Shown: positions 9,494-19,767, counted from the first letter of the stretch. The stretch is DNA of 64,000 nucleotides from Neobacillus drentensis NBRC 102427 (GCF_001591445.1 NZ_BCUX01000009.1:1-64000); one strand, 5' to 3'. The notes: generated by a model not told the origin, from the sequence alone. A program made the numbers and translations.

Positions 9494-10246
9494 TTATAAA
9501 AGATTACGAAATTTATCCATCGAATTAAGAAACTTCTTTGTTTTGAGATGAAGACCCGAGTACTCTTCATAGTAAGAAGTAATAACATTCTTAAGCTCAG
9601 CCTTCGTCTCAGCTTTAACAGAAATATTTCCTAACCTAGAAAGATCAAAATAATAAAATAGCCGGATTAATTTAACCGCACTAGGTGATAATTTATAATG
9701 GTACGGATCCTTATCTAGGCATCGATGACAGATAAACCCGCCTTCACGAATGGAAAAAGAAAAATGTCCGTCTGTATTACCACAAATGGAACATTGATTC
9801 AAGATTGGATTTAAGCCCAATACATTTAACATTTTCATCTCATAAATATTCATGAGTATATCCGGATCATAGCCTTCATTCAAGTAATTTAATGTTTGAT
9901 AGAGCAATTCAAAATGATAAGGATTTGGTTTTTTTTCTTCCGTGCATTTATCGGTTAACTCGACAATATAACTAGCATAGGCCGTTAAAAAAATGTCTTC
10001 ACCAATTGACCTTAATGAGGTAGCAGTTTCTCCCTGCTGCATACTTCCTAATCCAGATCCTCTATTAATTAGAAAATAACCATGGGTAAAAAGCTGTGTA
10101 ATCGAGGAAAGGCGGCTGTTTGGCTTTTTTGCACCACGAGCCATTGCACCAACCTTTCCCCATTCCCTAGTATATAAAGTCACAATCTTATTTGTTTCAC
10201 CATAATCAGTTGTTCTAATAACAATGCCTTCACACTTTTGAAGCAT
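9494..10246 (-). CDS. recO: DNA repair protein RecO
   Basis: A 250-residue recombination mediator that helps load RecA on SSB-coated DNA with RecR. It has the N-terminal OB fold ('[21 protein letters not shown]'), a helical domain, and a four-cysteine zinc finger 'CSICG...CHRC' near residues 150-175. The ATG at 10246 (MLQKCEG) is preferred over the GTG three codons upstream, because that GTG lies inside the AAGGTGA ribosome site. It is downstream of yqzL and era in the usual Bacillus order. Confidence 0.97.
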   Translation of the reverse strand: MLQKCEGIVIRTTDYGETNKIVTLYTREWGKVGAMARGAKKPNSRLSSITQLFTHGYFLINRGSGLGSMQQGETATSLRSIGEDIFLTAYASYIVELTDKCTEEKKPNPYHFELLYQTLNYLNEGYDPDILMNIYEMKMLNVLGLNPILNQCSICGNTDGHFSFSIREGGFICHRCLDKDPYHYKLSPSAVKLIRLFYYFDLSRLGNISVKAETKAELKNVITSYYEEYSGLHLKTKKFLNSMDKFRNLL

Positions 10247-10280
10247 TATTGTCACCTTCTAAAGTAGCACGAAGACAAAC

Positions 10281-10424
10281 TTATGAAACGGGAAAATCGA
10301 TTTGTGCTAGCTCATCATTCAGATTTCCGGGTATTTCTTGGTTTTCCTTCTCTAGTTCTTTAATGAGAAGATATGTGTCAATATTGCCTGTTTGAAGGAA
10401 TACTTTCCACGTAAAATCCATCAT
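10281..10424 (-). CDS. yqzL: YqzL family small protein
   Basis: A 47-residue protein of unknown function that reads MMDFTWKVF...GNIDTYLLIKELE...PGNLNDELAQID. It matches the conserved YqzL protein found between era and recO in Bacillus in both length and position. The two adjacent ATGs follow an AAAGGTGGGG ribosome site. No membrane segment or catalytic motif is apparent. The acidic, helical middle suggests a small binding partner, but that is inference. The 180 bases upstream to era show nothing I can name. Confidence 0.9.
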   Translation of the reverse strand: MMDFTWKVFLQTGNIDTYLLIKELEKENQEIPGNLNDELAQIDFPVS

Positions 10425-10604
10425 CGAAAACCCCACCTTTCATATTTAGCTTAGCTTTCATTCGGTCCCAAACCTTACAATTATCATAGCCTGCCAGCGC
10501 AAAAATCATTAGACAAAATATTGTTAATGTTGTCCATGCATAATTTTAAATAAAGGGTAATATTTTTTAGTTAGGGTAATTAGAAAAGAGCTAGCCAATA
10601 TTAA

Positions 10605-11528
10605 TCAATATTCATCTTCATTGAAGCCATAATCTCGAAGTTGGGACATTTTATTGCGCCAATCTTTTTGAACTTTTACCCATAACTCTAAATACACTTT
10701 TGACCCGAGTAGATTTTCAATATCCACTCGTGCACGCTTTCCTATTTCTTTTAACATGCTCCCTTGTTTTCCAATAATAATTCCTTTTTGTGAATCACGT
10801 TCAACAATTACTGTTGCCATGACATCAATCATATCTTTCCCTTCTCGCCGCTCCATTTTGTCAAGAACCACAGCTAAAGAGTGGGGAATTTCCTCACGTG
10901 TTAAGTGGAGGGCTTTTTCCCTGATTAACTCTGTGATAATAAAGCGTTCGGGGTGATCAGTGACCTGGTCTGCTGGATAGTACTGCGGTCCCTCTGGTAA
11001 GAAAGACTTTATCTGACCCAGCAGTTGCTCCACATTGTTACCTTCTAGTGCAGAGATTGGCACAATTTCTTTAAACGGATATTTTTCTCTATATGATTCA
11101 ATTATCGGCAATAATTGATCAGGGTGTACTTGATCAATTTTATTTATTACAAGGAAGATAGGCGTATTCACTGTTTGGAATTTTTCAAGAATGAATTCTT
11201 CACCACGGCCAAATCCTTCTTCAGCATTTACCATAAAAAGAATCAAATCAACCTCTTTAAGCGTATTTACAGCTACCTTCATCATAAAATCGCCTAATTT
11301 GTGTTTTGGTTTATGGATACCAGGGGTATCTATAAAAATCATTTGGGCGTCATCTACTGATAATACGCCTTGAATTTTGTTACGGGTGGTTTGTGCCTTA
11401 TCACTCATTATGGCAATTTTTTGGCCAATCACGCGATTAAGAAATGTAGATTTACCTACATTTGGACGGCCAATAATCGAAATAAAACCTGATTTGTAAC
11501 CTTTGCTTACGTTCTCATTATTCAGCAT
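10605..11528 (-). CDS. era: Ribosome-assembly GTPase Era
   Basis: A 307-residue GTPase that binds the 3' end of 16S rRNA and promotes 30S maturation. G1 'GRPNVGKS', G2 with 'TTRNKIQG', G3 '[10 protein letters not shown]', G4 'NKID' and G5 'SALEG' are all intact. The C-terminal KH domain carries '[19 protein letters not shown]' and ends '[16 protein letters not shown]'. The ATG at 11528 lies inside the scar of cdd. The AGGAGG ribosome site that serves it is formed by the last codons of that scar. Confidence 0.98.
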   Translation of the reverse strand: MLNNENVSKGYKSGFISIIGRPNVGKSTFLNRVIGQKIAIMSDKAQTTRNKIQGVLSVDDAQMIFIDTPGIHKPKHKLGDFMMKVAVNTLKEVDLILFMVNAEEGFGRGEEFILEKFQTVNTPIFLVINKIDQVHPDQLLPIIESYREKYPFKEIVPISALEGNNVEQLLGQIKSFLPEGPQYYPADQVTDHPERFIITELIREKALHLTREEIPHSLAVVLDKMERREGKDMIDVMATVIVERDSQKGIIIGKQGSMLKEIGKRARVDIENLLGSKVYLELWVKVQKDWRNKMSQLRDYGFNEDEY

Positions 11529-11592
11529 GTAAATCCTCCTGGGTGAAGGATATTGCCTTGGTTGCTTCTACAATTAATTGATCAATATTCAC
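11518..11592 (-). pseudogene. cdd: In-frame deletion scar of cytidine deaminase (cdd)
   Basis: A 24-codon reading frame from a GTG at 11592 encodes [13 protein letters not shown] followed directly by [11 protein letters not shown] and a stop. The first part resembles the N-terminus of Bacillus Cdd (MNxxxLIxEAxKA), and the second resembles its C-terminus (PGAFSSEDLHDE). About 110 codons between them, including both zinc-binding motifs, are absent. The position between dgkA and era is that of cdd in B. subtilis. The stop overlaps the era start by 11 bases, and the codons CAG GAG GAT supply era's Shine-Dalgarno. It cannot be an active deaminase. Whether the peptide is made is unknown. Confidence 0.75.
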
Positions 11593-11630
11593 TTATGTTC
11601 TTCCCTTCCAGCAAGAATCTGCTGTTTCTT

Positions 11631-11679
11631 TATTTTACCTCAAAATTGTTTGAAAATCATTAGGTTGAGGTAAAATAAT
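11631..11679. repeat. Inverted repeat between dgkA and era
   Basis: TATTTTACCTCAA (11631-11643) and TTGAGGTAAAATA (11666-11678) form a 13-bp perfect stem with a 22-base loop. It lies between dgkA and the cdd scar. The symmetric form without a strong U-run makes it either a weak terminator or a protein-binding site. Confidence 0.55.
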
Positions 11680-11799
11680 TAAAAAATTAGAATTTTCTCA
11701 TAAATCAGCATGTCTATATATTTTGCTGATAAGTTATTTTACCGAATCCAGTTACCTATTTCAAATGACAGTGAATAAACTTTTTTTCAGCTTGACTTT

Positions 11800-12183
11800 T
11801 TAAAACCTTTGAATATATGGGAAAAAGATAAATATCCCAATTGCAATCGAAAGAACAGCATAGATCAACACCGCACCAGCCGCCACATCCTTTGCCTGTT
11901 TTGCTAAAGGATGATACTCAGCTGTAACAAGATCAACAACTCGCTCAATTGCGGTATTCACTAATTCCAATGCAAACATACCCCCGATTGCAATTAGGAT
12001 AAATAACCATTCCATTTTTGTAATCGAAAAATAATAGGAAACAAGTAAAACAATTATGGAGCAAAATAAATGGCTCTTCATATTTTTCTCTGACTTCAGG
12101 GCAACTAAAATTCCCGCGAATGCATTTGAAAATGTACCCAACCATGACTGCTGCGGTCGTTTATCGTTTGAGTCCATACTCAT
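11800..12183 (-). CDS. dgkA: Diacylglycerol/undecaprenol kinase family membrane protein
   Basis: A 127-residue integral membrane kinase of the DgkA family. The Gram-positive members (B. subtilis DgkA/UdpK) phosphorylate undecaprenol to make the lipid carrier for wall synthesis. The sequence shows three hydrophobic helices (about residues 40-55, 58-75, 98-122) and the active-site signature '[15 protein letters not shown]', with the conserved Glu and Asn. It overlaps the end of ybeY by 23 bases and belongs to the pgpH-ybeY-dgkA operon. In B. subtilis cdd follows; here that gene is reduced to a scar. Confidence 0.95.
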   Translation of the reverse strand: MSMDSNDKRPQQSWLGTFSNAFAGILVALKSEKNMKSHLFCSIIVLLVSYYFSITKMEWLFILIAIGGMFALELVNTAIERVVDLVTAEYHPLAKQAKDVAAGAVLIYAVLSIAIGIFIFFPYIQRF

Positions 12184-12631
12184 CTAATATTTCCTTTTGC
12201 AGTGTGAACATTTCTTTCTCTTCTTCTTCAGTCATATGATCATATCCAAGAAGATGAAGGAAGCCATGTACTGCTAGAAAACCAAGTTCACGTAAAAAGG
12301 AATGTCCATATTCTTCTGCCTGCTCAATTGCTTTAGGAATGGAGATAATAATATCACCCAAGACGCGGGGCATATCGGCCCCCATTAGCTCTATCTCTCC
12401 TTCTCCAAGTTCCTCCATAGCAAACGAAATAACATCCGTAGGCTTGTCTTTATCGCGGTATTCTCGGTTAATTTCTTGTATTCTTTCATTCGATACAAAT
12501 GTAATGGAAACTTCGCTATGCGCTTCAACCTTTTGTTTCCTTGCTGCAAAGGTGATTACTCTTTCAATTTCAAGCATTTGTTCTTCAGTCAGGTTTTCAG
12601 TTTCGTCGATACAATCAATTAATAATGTCAT
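12161..12631 (-). CDS. ybeY: rRNA maturation endoribonuclease YbeY
   Basis: A 156-residue metal-dependent RNase of the UPF0054 family, needed for 16S rRNA 3' processing and 70S quality control. The zinc signature HGxLHLxGYDH is present as '[11 protein letters not shown]' at about residues 118-128, and the family arginine is in the '[12 protein letters not shown]' stretch. It overlaps pgpH by 4 bases and dgkA by 23, so the three are translationally coupled. It sits with era, its partner in 30S assembly, in the same gene neighbourhood. Confidence 0.97.
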   Translation of the reverse strand: MTLLIDCIDETENLTEEQMLEIERVITFAARKQKVEAHSEVSITFVSNERIQEINREYRDKDKPTDVISFAMEELGEGEIELMGADMPRVLGDIIISIPKAIEQAEEYGHSFLRELGFLAVHGFLHLLGYDHMTEEEEKEMFTLQKEILDEYGLKR

Positions 12632-14799
12632 GCATGCTTCTCCTTCTTTATCATTTCCGGGTATTCAATTCTGGAGTGAAAAATCCCCGTTAAGGTCTCA
12701 CATAAAGCTTCAGATACAGTTTCAATTTCTCTCATAGTGATATCACAATCATTTAATTGTCCATCTTGAAGACGATCCGCCACAATTTTTTTTACTAATG
12801 ACTCGATTATTTCAGGCGTAGGCTGGGATAATGAACGAACTGCTGCCTCGACACTATCTGCAATACCAACGACAGCAGACTCTTTTGTTTTTGCCTTTGG
12901 ACCAGGATAACGGTAATCCGCTTCCTTTATTTCAGTATCCCCCTGGATAGCCTTATGATAAAAGAATTTAAGCAGGGTTGTCCCGTGATGCTGTTCAGCA
13001 ATCTCAATAATTTCTTTAGGCATATGGTACTTCTTTAAAATATTAGAGCCATCTGTGACATGGGCAATAATGATGCTTGCACTTTTTTCTGGCGGCAGTC
13101 GATCATGGGGATTTTCAAGGTGCATCTGGTTCTCAATATAAAAATTCGGACGACGTGTCTTGCCAATATCATGGTAATAACTCCCAACCCTTGCTAAAAG
13201 CCCATTTGCCCCGATTGCTTCGCATGCAGATTCCGCTAAATTAGCAACCATTACACTATGGTGATAAGTACCTGGTGCTTCCATTAATATTTTTCGCAAT
13301 AGTGGATGGTTTGGGTTTGAAAGCTCAATCAGTCTCATCGTCGACAGTATCCCAAAACTCCCCTCCAAAAAAGGCAGTAAACCAATGGTTAAAACAGCTG
13401 ACCCTATACCTGAAACAAGGGCAGTGATTAAATAATATCCGTATTCTACTCCGGAAAATTGTCCATTAGGCAAATACATTAGCGCTAAAATCGTTAATAG
13501 GTTTACGATTGCTGCAAAAGAGCCTGCCTGCAAAATCTTCGAACGCTGATTTTGGTTACTTAGAAATAAAATTCCTGCTAAGGCACTGAATAGGATATAA
13601 ATTCCCTCTGAAAAGTTAAGTGTCCCTGTAACTCCCTCGTTAAATAAAATACTGCCGCATACTGCCATAATAATTGACATAAGAATGGCAAGCTTTTCAT
13701 CAATCAAAATCTTAATTAACATTGCCCCTAGTGCTGCAGGGTATAGATAACCGATTCCCGCAAAAGTAAAAATTTGCAGCATGCTGATTATTTTCATAAT
13801 ACTGATTGATAGAATGAAAATAATACCATACAACAGCAAGTCTGTCTGTTTCTTTTCCGGATTGGAGTTTATTTGATAAAAATAAAAATAAATCGAAGAT
13901 AAAATAATTGATATTAACACCATTAACCCAATGAAGGGTTTAAAGGATCTCTCATTATCCAGGAGGCCAACTAACTTTAACTGTCTAAATATATCTTGGT
14001 TAATTAATTCTCCTTCTTCCACTATAATTTGACCCTGAAGAATTTTTGCTGGCTCCACGCTTTCTACTGCTTGCTGCCGAAGTTCCTCTGTCGCATTAGG
14101 ATCATAAAATTCATTTTGAATCACAGCATATCTGCCGAGTTCAATGGCACCATTTCTTAAATTATCATTTAATGTGGTATATTTTAATTCTTCCTCCACT
14201 CTTTTTTTGGCATTCTCTACTTCGTCAGCAGAAATCCGCTTGGCCATAACATTATTAATCGCCGTAACCGTTAAATCCTTCGCAATCGATAATTCATCAT
14301 TACTAGCCTGGACTAAAGCCATAAAAACCCGGTCAGAAAGTCCTTTTGATACATTCGGTGTTAATTTAGCTTTTAAACTAGTCATTTTTTCGGAATCACT
14401 AGGCTCCGTTTTTTCTGGCTTTTCTTCTGTAGTCAGCTCTTCAAACTTCTTCATTTGTTCATTTATTTCATCATTCACTTCAGTAGCTGCTTTAAATATG
14501 GAGCTGATCAAATCCACTCGATTTTGCGTGTATTCTTTCTTTAAGGCGTATACATCTTGTACTTGGTCAAGAGCATCCTTGCGTTTATTTTCTGTACTTT
14601 TCTTATCCTCCACTGTCCCGGGGGAACGAATTGTTTTTTCTGCTACAGAAAACAAACTAATATCTAATTTTTCTGGTTTCACATTACTATACATTGCTGC
14701 AAATAATACAGTACCTAGCATAATAAAAAATAGAACTAGAAAAAAAGTGATATCTAGCAGCTTACGAATCCGTATGAAGTATTGCTGTAGTTTACCCAA
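12628..14799 (-). CDS. pgpH: Cyclic-di-AMP phosphodiesterase PgpH (7TMR-HD protein)
   Basis: A 723-residue membrane protein that hydrolyses c-di-AMP to pApA and so tunes potassium and osmotic balance. The order is: an N-terminal membrane anchor (15-35), a large extracellular 7TMR-HDED domain (to about 285), seven membrane helices (about 290-485), then a cytoplasmic HD domain. The metal ligands are seen in '[11 protein letters not shown]', 'YHDIGK', 'IAHVTDG' and 'AEQHHGT'. A TTG at 14799 follows GGAGGGATATAG, and no better start is available. It heads the pgpH-ybeY-dgkA operon. Confidence 0.96.
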   Translation of the reverse strand: MGKLQQYFIRIRKLLDITFFLVLFFIMLGTVLFAAMYSNVKPEKLDISLFSVAEKTIRSPGTVEDKKSTENKRKDALDQVQDVYALKKEYTQNRVDLISSIFKAATEVNDEINEQMKKFEELTTEEKPEKTEPSDSEKMTSLKAKLTPNVSKGLSDRVFMALVQASNDELSIAKDLTVTAINNVMAKRISADEVENAKKRVEEELKYTTLNDNLRNGAIELGRYAVIQNEFYDPNATEELRQQAVESVEPAKILQGQIIVEEGELINQDIFRQLKLVGLLDNERSFKPFIGLMVLISIILSSIYFYFYQINSNPEKKQTDLLLYGIIFILSISIMKIISMLQIFTFAGIGYLYPAALGAMLIKILIDEKLAILMSIIMAVCGSILFNEGVTGTLNFSEGIYILFSALAGILFLSNQNQRSKILQAGSFAAIVNLLTILALMYLPNGQFSGVEYGYYLITALVSGIGSAVLTIGLLPFLEGSFGILSTMRLIELSNPNHPLLRKILMEAPGTYHHSVMVANLAESACEAIGANGLLARVGSYYHDIGKTRRPNFYIENQMHLENPHDRLPPEKSASIIIAHVTDGSNILKKYHMPKEIIEIAEQHHGTTLLKFFYHKAIQGDTEIKEADYRYPGPKAKTKESAVVGIADSVEAAVRSLSQPTPEIIESLVKKIVADRLQDGQLNDCDITMREIETVSEALCETLTGIFHSRIEYPEMIKKEKHA

Positions 14800-14960
14800 C
14801 TATATCCCTCCAAAGCACGGCCCTTTAAATGATTCATGAAAAATCATTTTTCTCAAAAATTGTCATATTTTCACTGTTTCTGCTTTATGTAAAATGATAA
14901 CAGTTTTTCTATTAAGTTTCACCTATCTTTAAAAGAAGTTGTTTGAAGTCTGTCTTTTCA

Positions 14961-14995
14961 ATGAAAAAGAGGCAAACCACAAATAGGTTTACCTC
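14961..14995 (-). terminator. Terminator of the yqfC-yqfD-phoH operon
   Basis: GAGGCAAACC / GGTTTACCTC (one mismatch, 7-base loop) followed on the minus strand by CTTTTTCATT, immediately past the phoH stop. The rest of the 14800-14960 interval shows only AT-rich sequence. Confidence 0.8.
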
Positions 14996-15003
14996 ACATT
15001 ACA

Positions 15004-15972
15004 TTATTGCTGCTCAAGCTTGTTCTCGTAAGCCTCGATAATTCTGCCCACAAGTGGATGGCGAACCACGTCAGCTGTTTCTAAAAAGACAAAGGAGATA
15101 CCTTTTACATTTTTCAAAATGCTTTCGGCTGCAATTAAGCCTGATTTAGCCCCTTTTGGCAAATCAATCTGAGTTTGATCACCCGTAATAACCATTTTTG
15201 ACCCAAAGCCAAGCCTTGTCAAAAACATTTTCATTTGGGCGTGTGTGGTATTTTGGGCCTCATCGAGTATAACAAAAGCATCATCCAATGTACGCCCTCT
15301 CATATAAGCAAGCGGGGCAATTTCAATCGTTCCTCGTTCAATTAACCTTTGCGTATGTTCAGCACCAAGCACATCATGTAGAGCATCATATAGCGGCCGT
15401 AGATATGGGTCTACCTTCTCTTTTAAATCACCGGGTAGAAAGCCAAGACTTTCACCTGCCTCAACAGCAGGTCTTGTTAAAAGGATTTTATTTACTTGTC
15501 CGTTTTTGAGAGCACCCACGGCCATGACGACAGCAAGATAAGTTTTCCCTGTCCCGGCAGGACCAATTCCAAATACAAGATCTGTCTTCTTAATGGCCGA
15601 AACATATTCTCTTTGTCCAAGTGTCTTAATCCTAATGGTTTTACCTTTAACATTTTTACCGATTTCTTCATCATACAAATTCACAAAATATTCAAGTGTC
15701 CCAGCATTCGCCATTTGGACCGCGTAGAGGACATCTCTTTGACTAATATTTATTCCCTTTCGAATCACAATCATTAATTTATTCAGGATTTGTCCTGCCA
15801 GATTTACTTTTTCCTCGTCACCTGATAAACTGACAGCTTCACCTCGAGTAATGATCGTAACATCAAGCTCTTGTTCAATTATTTTTAAATTAGAATCAGA
15901 ATTCCCCAGCAAACTAATTGCTTCTGCAGGATTTTCAAGTTGTACATTAATGGTAGTTAACTTTTCTGTCAT
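15004..15972 (-). CDS. phoH: PhoH family ATPase
   Basis: A 322-residue PhoH-like P-loop protein. Walker A is 'GPAGTGKTYLAV' at about residue 135 and Walker B is 'FVILDEAQNTT'. 'GDQTQIDLP' and 'SGLIAAESIL' also match the helicase-like PhoH core, and an N-terminal KH-like segment precedes it. Family members are linked to RNA metabolism together with YbeY, but the Bacillus protein's substrate is not established. It overlaps yqfD by 4 bases. Confidence 0.95.
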   Translation of the reverse strand: MTEKLTTINVQLENPAEAISLLGNSDSNLKIIEQELDVTIITRGEAVSLSGDEEKVNLAGQILNKLMIVIRKGINISQRDVLYAVQMANAGTLEYFVNLYDEEIGKNVKGKTIRIKTLGQREYVSAIKKTDLVFGIGPAGTGKTYLAVVMAVGALKNGQVNKILLTRPAVEAGESLGFLPGDLKEKVDPYLRPLYDALHDVLGAEHTQRLIERGTIEIAPLAYMRGRTLDDAFVILDEAQNTTHAQMKMFLTRLGFGSKMVITGDQTQIDLPKGAKSGLIAAESILKNVKGISFVFLETADVVRHPLVGRIIEAYENKLEQQ

Positions 15973-17162
15973 TCACTGGTCTCCTTGGAAATCGGTTGTC
16001 CGACTGCAATATTTTCAATTACCTTAAAATGAATATCCAGTATAACTTTACCATTCTTAATTGCTTTGTGTAAAATTTTTTCATCTTTTATAATAGCATC
16101 TTCATCTATGCGCCCTTTTATTTGTTTTTTTGCTAACTCAATGGCAATTTGTTGGGCGTCTTTATTTGAATAGGTGCGCTGTACTTCTTCTCGTTCTCGA
16201 AGTGTCTTATTGAGATATGAAATTGGCAATTCCCACTTCAAGAAATGAATCTTGTGAACATTCTCTTCTGTTTCATAGTTACTAAATTCCGGCTTACCAA
16301 AGCCCCAAACAGGGAGTTCATAATTACCAAGTAAAATAAAATGCTTTTCTTTTTCTTTACCGCTAAAAACTTTAAAATTAGTGACTAACGGAAGCTCAAC
16401 ATGACTCTTATACCAAGTTTCCCCCCACACTTCTCCTTTGGCTGCAACCAATTCTGGAGTACCCTCTTGTCCAATTGCACCCGAAACGAGTAATTGTCCT
16501 GGCTCCACATGATCATTAATATCGACCACTTTTTGGCCATTTTCAATATACATATTAACAATGATTGCTTTCTTTTTGGCGATTAGGTTCCTCGGTGATA
16601 ATTGTTTTGGCTTTTGCGGCTCATTTTTTTCAACCACTTGAAGGTGAAAGGTTGTCCCTTTTAATTCCACTCCAACCCATGTCAATTCACCGATATTATT
16701 AGTCAGTTTTCTTTGAATCCCTTCTACATTATCTACAAAAAATTGCAATTTCCCTATTTGCACACCCATCTTGTCCAATTCTTTGCGAATCTGATACTCT
16801 GTCGCTGGTTTTGCCCCTTTTATTTCAATTCCCCAAATAACATTGGAGAGGAACATTAAGATCAGCAGGAAAATTCCTGCCCCTCCCAAAAAGCCACTAT
16901 TTTTAATGGCTCTCTTTAGTAGAAAAGGCACCCCGCTCCTTCGTAAAAAGGATATGGTGCAATCACTTTTACGAGCATAATGCCTGATGTTCTTGGCATC
17001 CATGAGTCTCATCTTAAATGTTATCGTTTCAGTCCCATGCCGTTTAACATTCCAAATAAGAAGACCATTCCTAGTCAGAACGTTTAAAAAACGTTCAGTC
17101 CCCTTTCCTGATACTTTAACAGTTACCCTGCCATAAAAAAATTCGATCCACTGGTTTTTCAT
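15969..17162 (-). CDS. yqfD: Sporulation protein YqfD
   Basis: A 397-residue YqfD-family protein with one membrane segment at about residues 90-108 ('GIFLLILMFLSNVIWGIEIKG'). A short cytoplasmic N-terminal domain and a larger external domain flank it, the latter resembling the POTRA-type/beta fold of this family. In B. subtilis yqfD is in the sigma-E regulon and its mutant sporulates poorly, but its biochemical role is unknown. The gene lies between yqfC and phoH and overlaps each by 4 bases. Confidence 0.95.
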   Translation of the reverse strand: MKNQWIEFFYGRVTVKVSGKGTERFLNVLTRNGLLIWNVKRHGTETITFKMRLMDAKNIRHYARKSDCTISFLRRSGVPFLLKRAIKNSGFLGGAGIFLLILMFLSNVIWGIEIKGAKPATEYQIRKELDKMGVQIGKLQFFVDNVEGIQRKLTNNIGELTWVGVELKGTTFHLQVVEKNEPQKPKQLSPRNLIAKKKAIIVNMYIENGQKVVDINDHVEPGQLLVSGAIGQEGTPELVAAKGEVWGETWYKSHVELPLVTNFKVFSGKEKEKHFILLGNYELPVWGFGKPEFSNYETEENVHKIHFLKWELPISYLNKTLREREEVQRTYSNKDAQQIAIELAKKQIKGRIDEDAIIKDEKILHKAIKNGKVILDIHFKVIENIAVGQPISKETSE

Positions 17163-17461
17163 TTTTCTCCTCCCGGATTATCATTTATATAAATGACCTG
17201 ATCAATTTTCCCTTCGAGCAAAATTTCTTCAGGCAAAATCGTTTTAATGACAAATGATTTACCTTTTATTAATAACTGCCCTTGCTTTAATAGCAGTCGG
17301 AGTTCTCTATCAGTAAATACAAGTAAACCCCGATGGTTCTCTATATATACATGGATTTGCCCAATCATCGTAATGCGGGGTAAATCCATCATGACATCTT
17401 CAGGAAGATCCATTTTTTTAGCCATCCAGTTACGAACCCGCCCGGCCCATTTTTTTGCCAT
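17159..17461 (-). CDS. yqfC: Sporulation protein YqfC
   Basis: A 100-residue YabP/YqfC-family protein. The conserved core 'MMDLPRITMIGQIHVYIENHRG' and 'LLIKGKSFVIK' is intact. I place the start at the ATG 17461 (MAKKWAGRV), because AAAGGGGG precedes it at good spacing. The in-frame ATG at 17482 would overlap that site. YqfC is expressed in the mother cell under sigma-E in B. subtilis. It precedes yqfD with a 4-base overlap. Confidence 0.94.
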   Translation of the reverse strand: MAKKWAGRVRNWMAKKMDLPEDVMMDLPRITMIGQIHVYIENHRGLLVFTDRELRLLLKQGQLLIKGKSFVIKTILPEEILLEGKIDQVIYINDNPGGEK

Positions 17462-17548
17462 AAAAAAAGAACCCCCTTTCATCTCATATTTATGAAACGA
17501 AGGGAGGTTCTAGCACACCTTTTTCTATTTAGCTATCTTGATTTACAT

Positions 17549-18007
17549 CTAACTCTTTCTTGTGAAAAAGGGTTTTTTTGAACGCGGCTCACCCAGAATT
17601 TCTGACCAAACCATACCATTAATGAGCGTTTTTTCATCCGGATAAAGAGAAACGATCCCGCCTTCCTCTTGCCCAGACTTCACTACTACTTTATCTATGT
17701 TTTGCTGAGCTCCTGACATTCCAATCCGTTTAACCTCAGACTCTTGTTTCAACTGCAGGTATTTATTTTCGAGCTTTTCTTGATGATCCAATTGAGTTTC
17801 TGAGCGTGTATTCTTTGTTTTTAAGGCTTCGGTCGTTGGAATTTCATCTTGATTGAGTTGTTTTTTAACCAGTGTCCGAATTTCCTCAAAGGTTTCCATT
17901 GTAAATGTTTTAGGTCTAGAGTGTCCGGATTGTCCTGTCTTACCTTTTGCATTACGGAAAATAATCGAAACAATCCCGATGATAATCATAAATACTACGG
18001 TCTCCAA
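17549..18007 (-). CDS. yqfB: YqfB-like hypothetical protein with N-terminal membrane anchor
   Basis: A 152-residue protein with a hydrophobic N-terminal segment (METVVFMIIIGIVSIIF) and a charged cytoplasmic tail rich in Lys, Glu and Gln, partly predicted helical. The C-terminal portion 'EEGGIVSLYPDEKTLINGMVWSEILGEPRSKKPF' is its most distinctive part. Its place between floA and yqfC matches B. subtilis yqfB, whose function is unknown. The proximity to floA suggests a membrane-domain role, which is inference only. Confidence 0.75.
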   Translation of the reverse strand: METVVFMIIIGIVSIIFRNAKGKTGQSGHSRPKTFTMETFEEIRTLVKKQLNQDEIPTTEALKTKNTRSETQLDHQEKLENKYLQLKQESEVKRIGMSGAQQNIDKVVVKSGQEEGGIVSLYPDEKTLINGMVWSEILGEPRSKKPFFTRKS

Positions 18008-18041
18008 AAATCATCACCCCTTTAATATCCCAAAGCGGGTT

Positions 18042-19034
18042 TTATTGTCCGTCCTTTTTATCTCCCGTTATCTTGCCAATTGAACCTCTCATTTCAGTGT
18101 CAGCCGCTATATTTTTATAGTTCATATAGTCCATAACGCCAATATTCCCTGTTTTAAGAGCCTCAGCCATGGCAAGCGGTACTTGTGCTTCTGCTTCTAC
18201 GACCTTTGCTCTCATCTCCTGTACCTTTGCCTTCATTTCCTGCTCTGTAGCGACAGCCATAGCCCTACGCTCTTCTGCTTTTGCTTGGGCAATTTTCTTA
18301 TCGGCTTCCGCTTGCTCCGTTTGTAGCTCGGCACCGATGTTTCTACCTAAATCGACATCGGCAATATCAATCGATAGAATTTCAAAAGCGGTACCAGCAT
18401 CTAATCCTTTAGCTAAGACTGTTTGCGAAATCAGTTCAGGGTTCTCGAGTACTTTACTATGGTCAAGTGAGGAACCAATCGTCGATATGACCCCTTCACC
18501 AACACGAGCTACAACAGTATCTTCACCCGCACCTCCGACAAGACGGTCGATATTAGCACGAACGGTAATTCTTGCTTTTGCCTTTACTTCAATCCCATTC
18601 ATAGCCACACCTGCAATAAATGGAGTTTCAATTACCTTTGGGTTTACACTCATTTGGACTGCTTCTAAAACGTCACGTCCGGCTAGGTCAATAGCAGCAC
18701 AACGTTCAAACGATAATTCAATATTTGCCCGATGTGCAGCAATTAGTGCATTAACTACTCGATCAACATTCCCGCCGGCAAGATAATGACTTTCCAGTTG
18801 ATTAGTGGTAACGTTTAACCCGGCTTTATGGGCCTTTATGAGGGGATTAACCACTCTGCTTGGTGTTACCCTCCTAAGTCTCATCCCAACCAATGTGAAG
18901 ATACTTATACGGACTCCTGCTGCTAGTGCAGATATCCACAACATGACAGGTACAAAGGATAATAAAATCCCCAATAAGATTAAAGCTACAATTACAACTG
19001 CAATAATAAAAATGGTACCATTTCCTACAATCAT
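18042..19034 (-). CDS. floA: Flotillin-like protein FloA
   Basis: A 330-residue flotillin-like membrane-scaffold protein of functional membrane microdomains. It has an N-terminal membrane hairpin (about residues 5-45), an SPFH-type domain with '[20 protein letters not shown]', and the long alanine/glutamate coiled coil '[20 protein letters not shown]...' towards the end. Adjacent to the NfeD protein (20-base gap), the classical NfeD-flotillin pair. Its order upstream of yqfB and yqfC is as in B. subtilis. Confidence 0.96.
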   Translation of the reverse strand: MIVGNGTIFIIAVVIVALILLGILLSFVPVMLWISALAAGVRISIFTLVGMRLRRVTPSRVVNPLIKAHKAGLNVTTNQLESHYLAGGNVDRVVNALIAAHRANIELSFERCAAIDLAGRDVLEAVQMSVNPKVIETPFIAGVAMNGIEVKAKARITVRANIDRLVGGAGEDTVVARVGEGVISTIGSSLDHSKVLENPELISQTVLAKGLDAGTAFEILSIDIADVDLGRNIGAELQTEQAEADKKIAQAKAEERRAMAVATEQEMKAKVQEMRAKVVEAEAQVPLAMAEALKTGNIGVMDYMNYKNIAADTEMRGSIGKITGDKKDGQ

Positions 19035-19054
19035 TTTCTAACCCCCTTCATTTC

Positions 19055-19687
19055 TTATACCTCTCTAACAACAATTCGTGCTCCTTCAACTTTAATGACT
19101 TTAACGGCAGCATTCTGATCAATAAAGCCGCCTTCGCTTACTACATCAACTCTTTCGTTGTTAATAATAACAGTCCCAGCTGGCCGTAAAATGGTAAGGG
19201 CAATCCCTTCTTTTCCTAACAGATCAATACGATTAATATTGGAAACATATCCATCTTCTTTTTTAGCTGAATCAAATAACACCATTTTATTAAATAAAAC
19301 AAGTTTCTTGTCAAAAATCTTAATCATCATAAAGAATACAAGTACGGATAAGAAAATAGCGATTAAGATAGATACCCCAATTTGAATAGCATCTTCACTC
19401 GCTAAAAAAAGACTTAATATTAATGCAGCAACACCCAATGTGCCGGAGATTGCCCCGGGTAAAAAGAATTCAAGGAATATAAGGAGTAATCCTGCTACAA
19501 ATAATAATAAAGTGCCATAACCCGCAAGCCCTGCTTGAAAATGCCCATAAAAAAATAAAATGAGCGCAAACACACCGATAAACCCTGCCACACCGAATTT
19601 AGATGAAAAAAGCTCCAATACAATTCCGATTCCCGCAATCGATAATAGTACGGTTACAACAATCGGGTCAGTAAGAAATTCTGTCAT
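19055..19687 (-). CDS. NfeD family protein, short form (YqeZ-like)
   Basis: A 210-residue NfeD protein with four to five membrane helices (residues about 10-125), then a C-terminal OB-fold NfeD domain ('LLGKEGIALTILRPAGTVIINNERVDVVSEGGFID'). B. subtilis YqeZ, at the same locus, is about twice as long because it carries an N-terminal ClpP-class serine protease domain. That domain is absent here, and the start (MTEFLTDPIVV) is followed at once by the first helix. It acts with FloA at the membrane. The protease-less form is common among short NfeD proteins. Confidence 0.9.
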   Translation of the reverse strand: MTEFLTDPIVVTVLLSIAGIGIVLELFSSKFGVAGFIGVFALILFFYGHFQAGLAGYGTLLLFVAGLLLIFLEFFLPGAISGTLGVAALILSLFLASEDAIQIGVSILIAIFLSVLVFFMMIKIFDKKLVLFNKMVLFDSAKKEDGYVSNINRIDLLGKEGIALTILRPAGTVIINNERVDVVSEGGFIDQNAAVKVIKVEGARIVVREV

Positions 19688-19767
19688 TCGAGAGCCTCCT
19701 TTCGTTCTTTAGCTTCGACTATAATTATTACGTATGAAAATCAATTAAGTTTCATTAATTGATAAAT

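Noticed and set aside
14144-14839. A 231-codon plus-strand frame
   Set aside because: It is antisense to the pgpH extracellular domain, Ser/Phe-rich, without a ribosome site. The opposite strand encodes a conserved domain.
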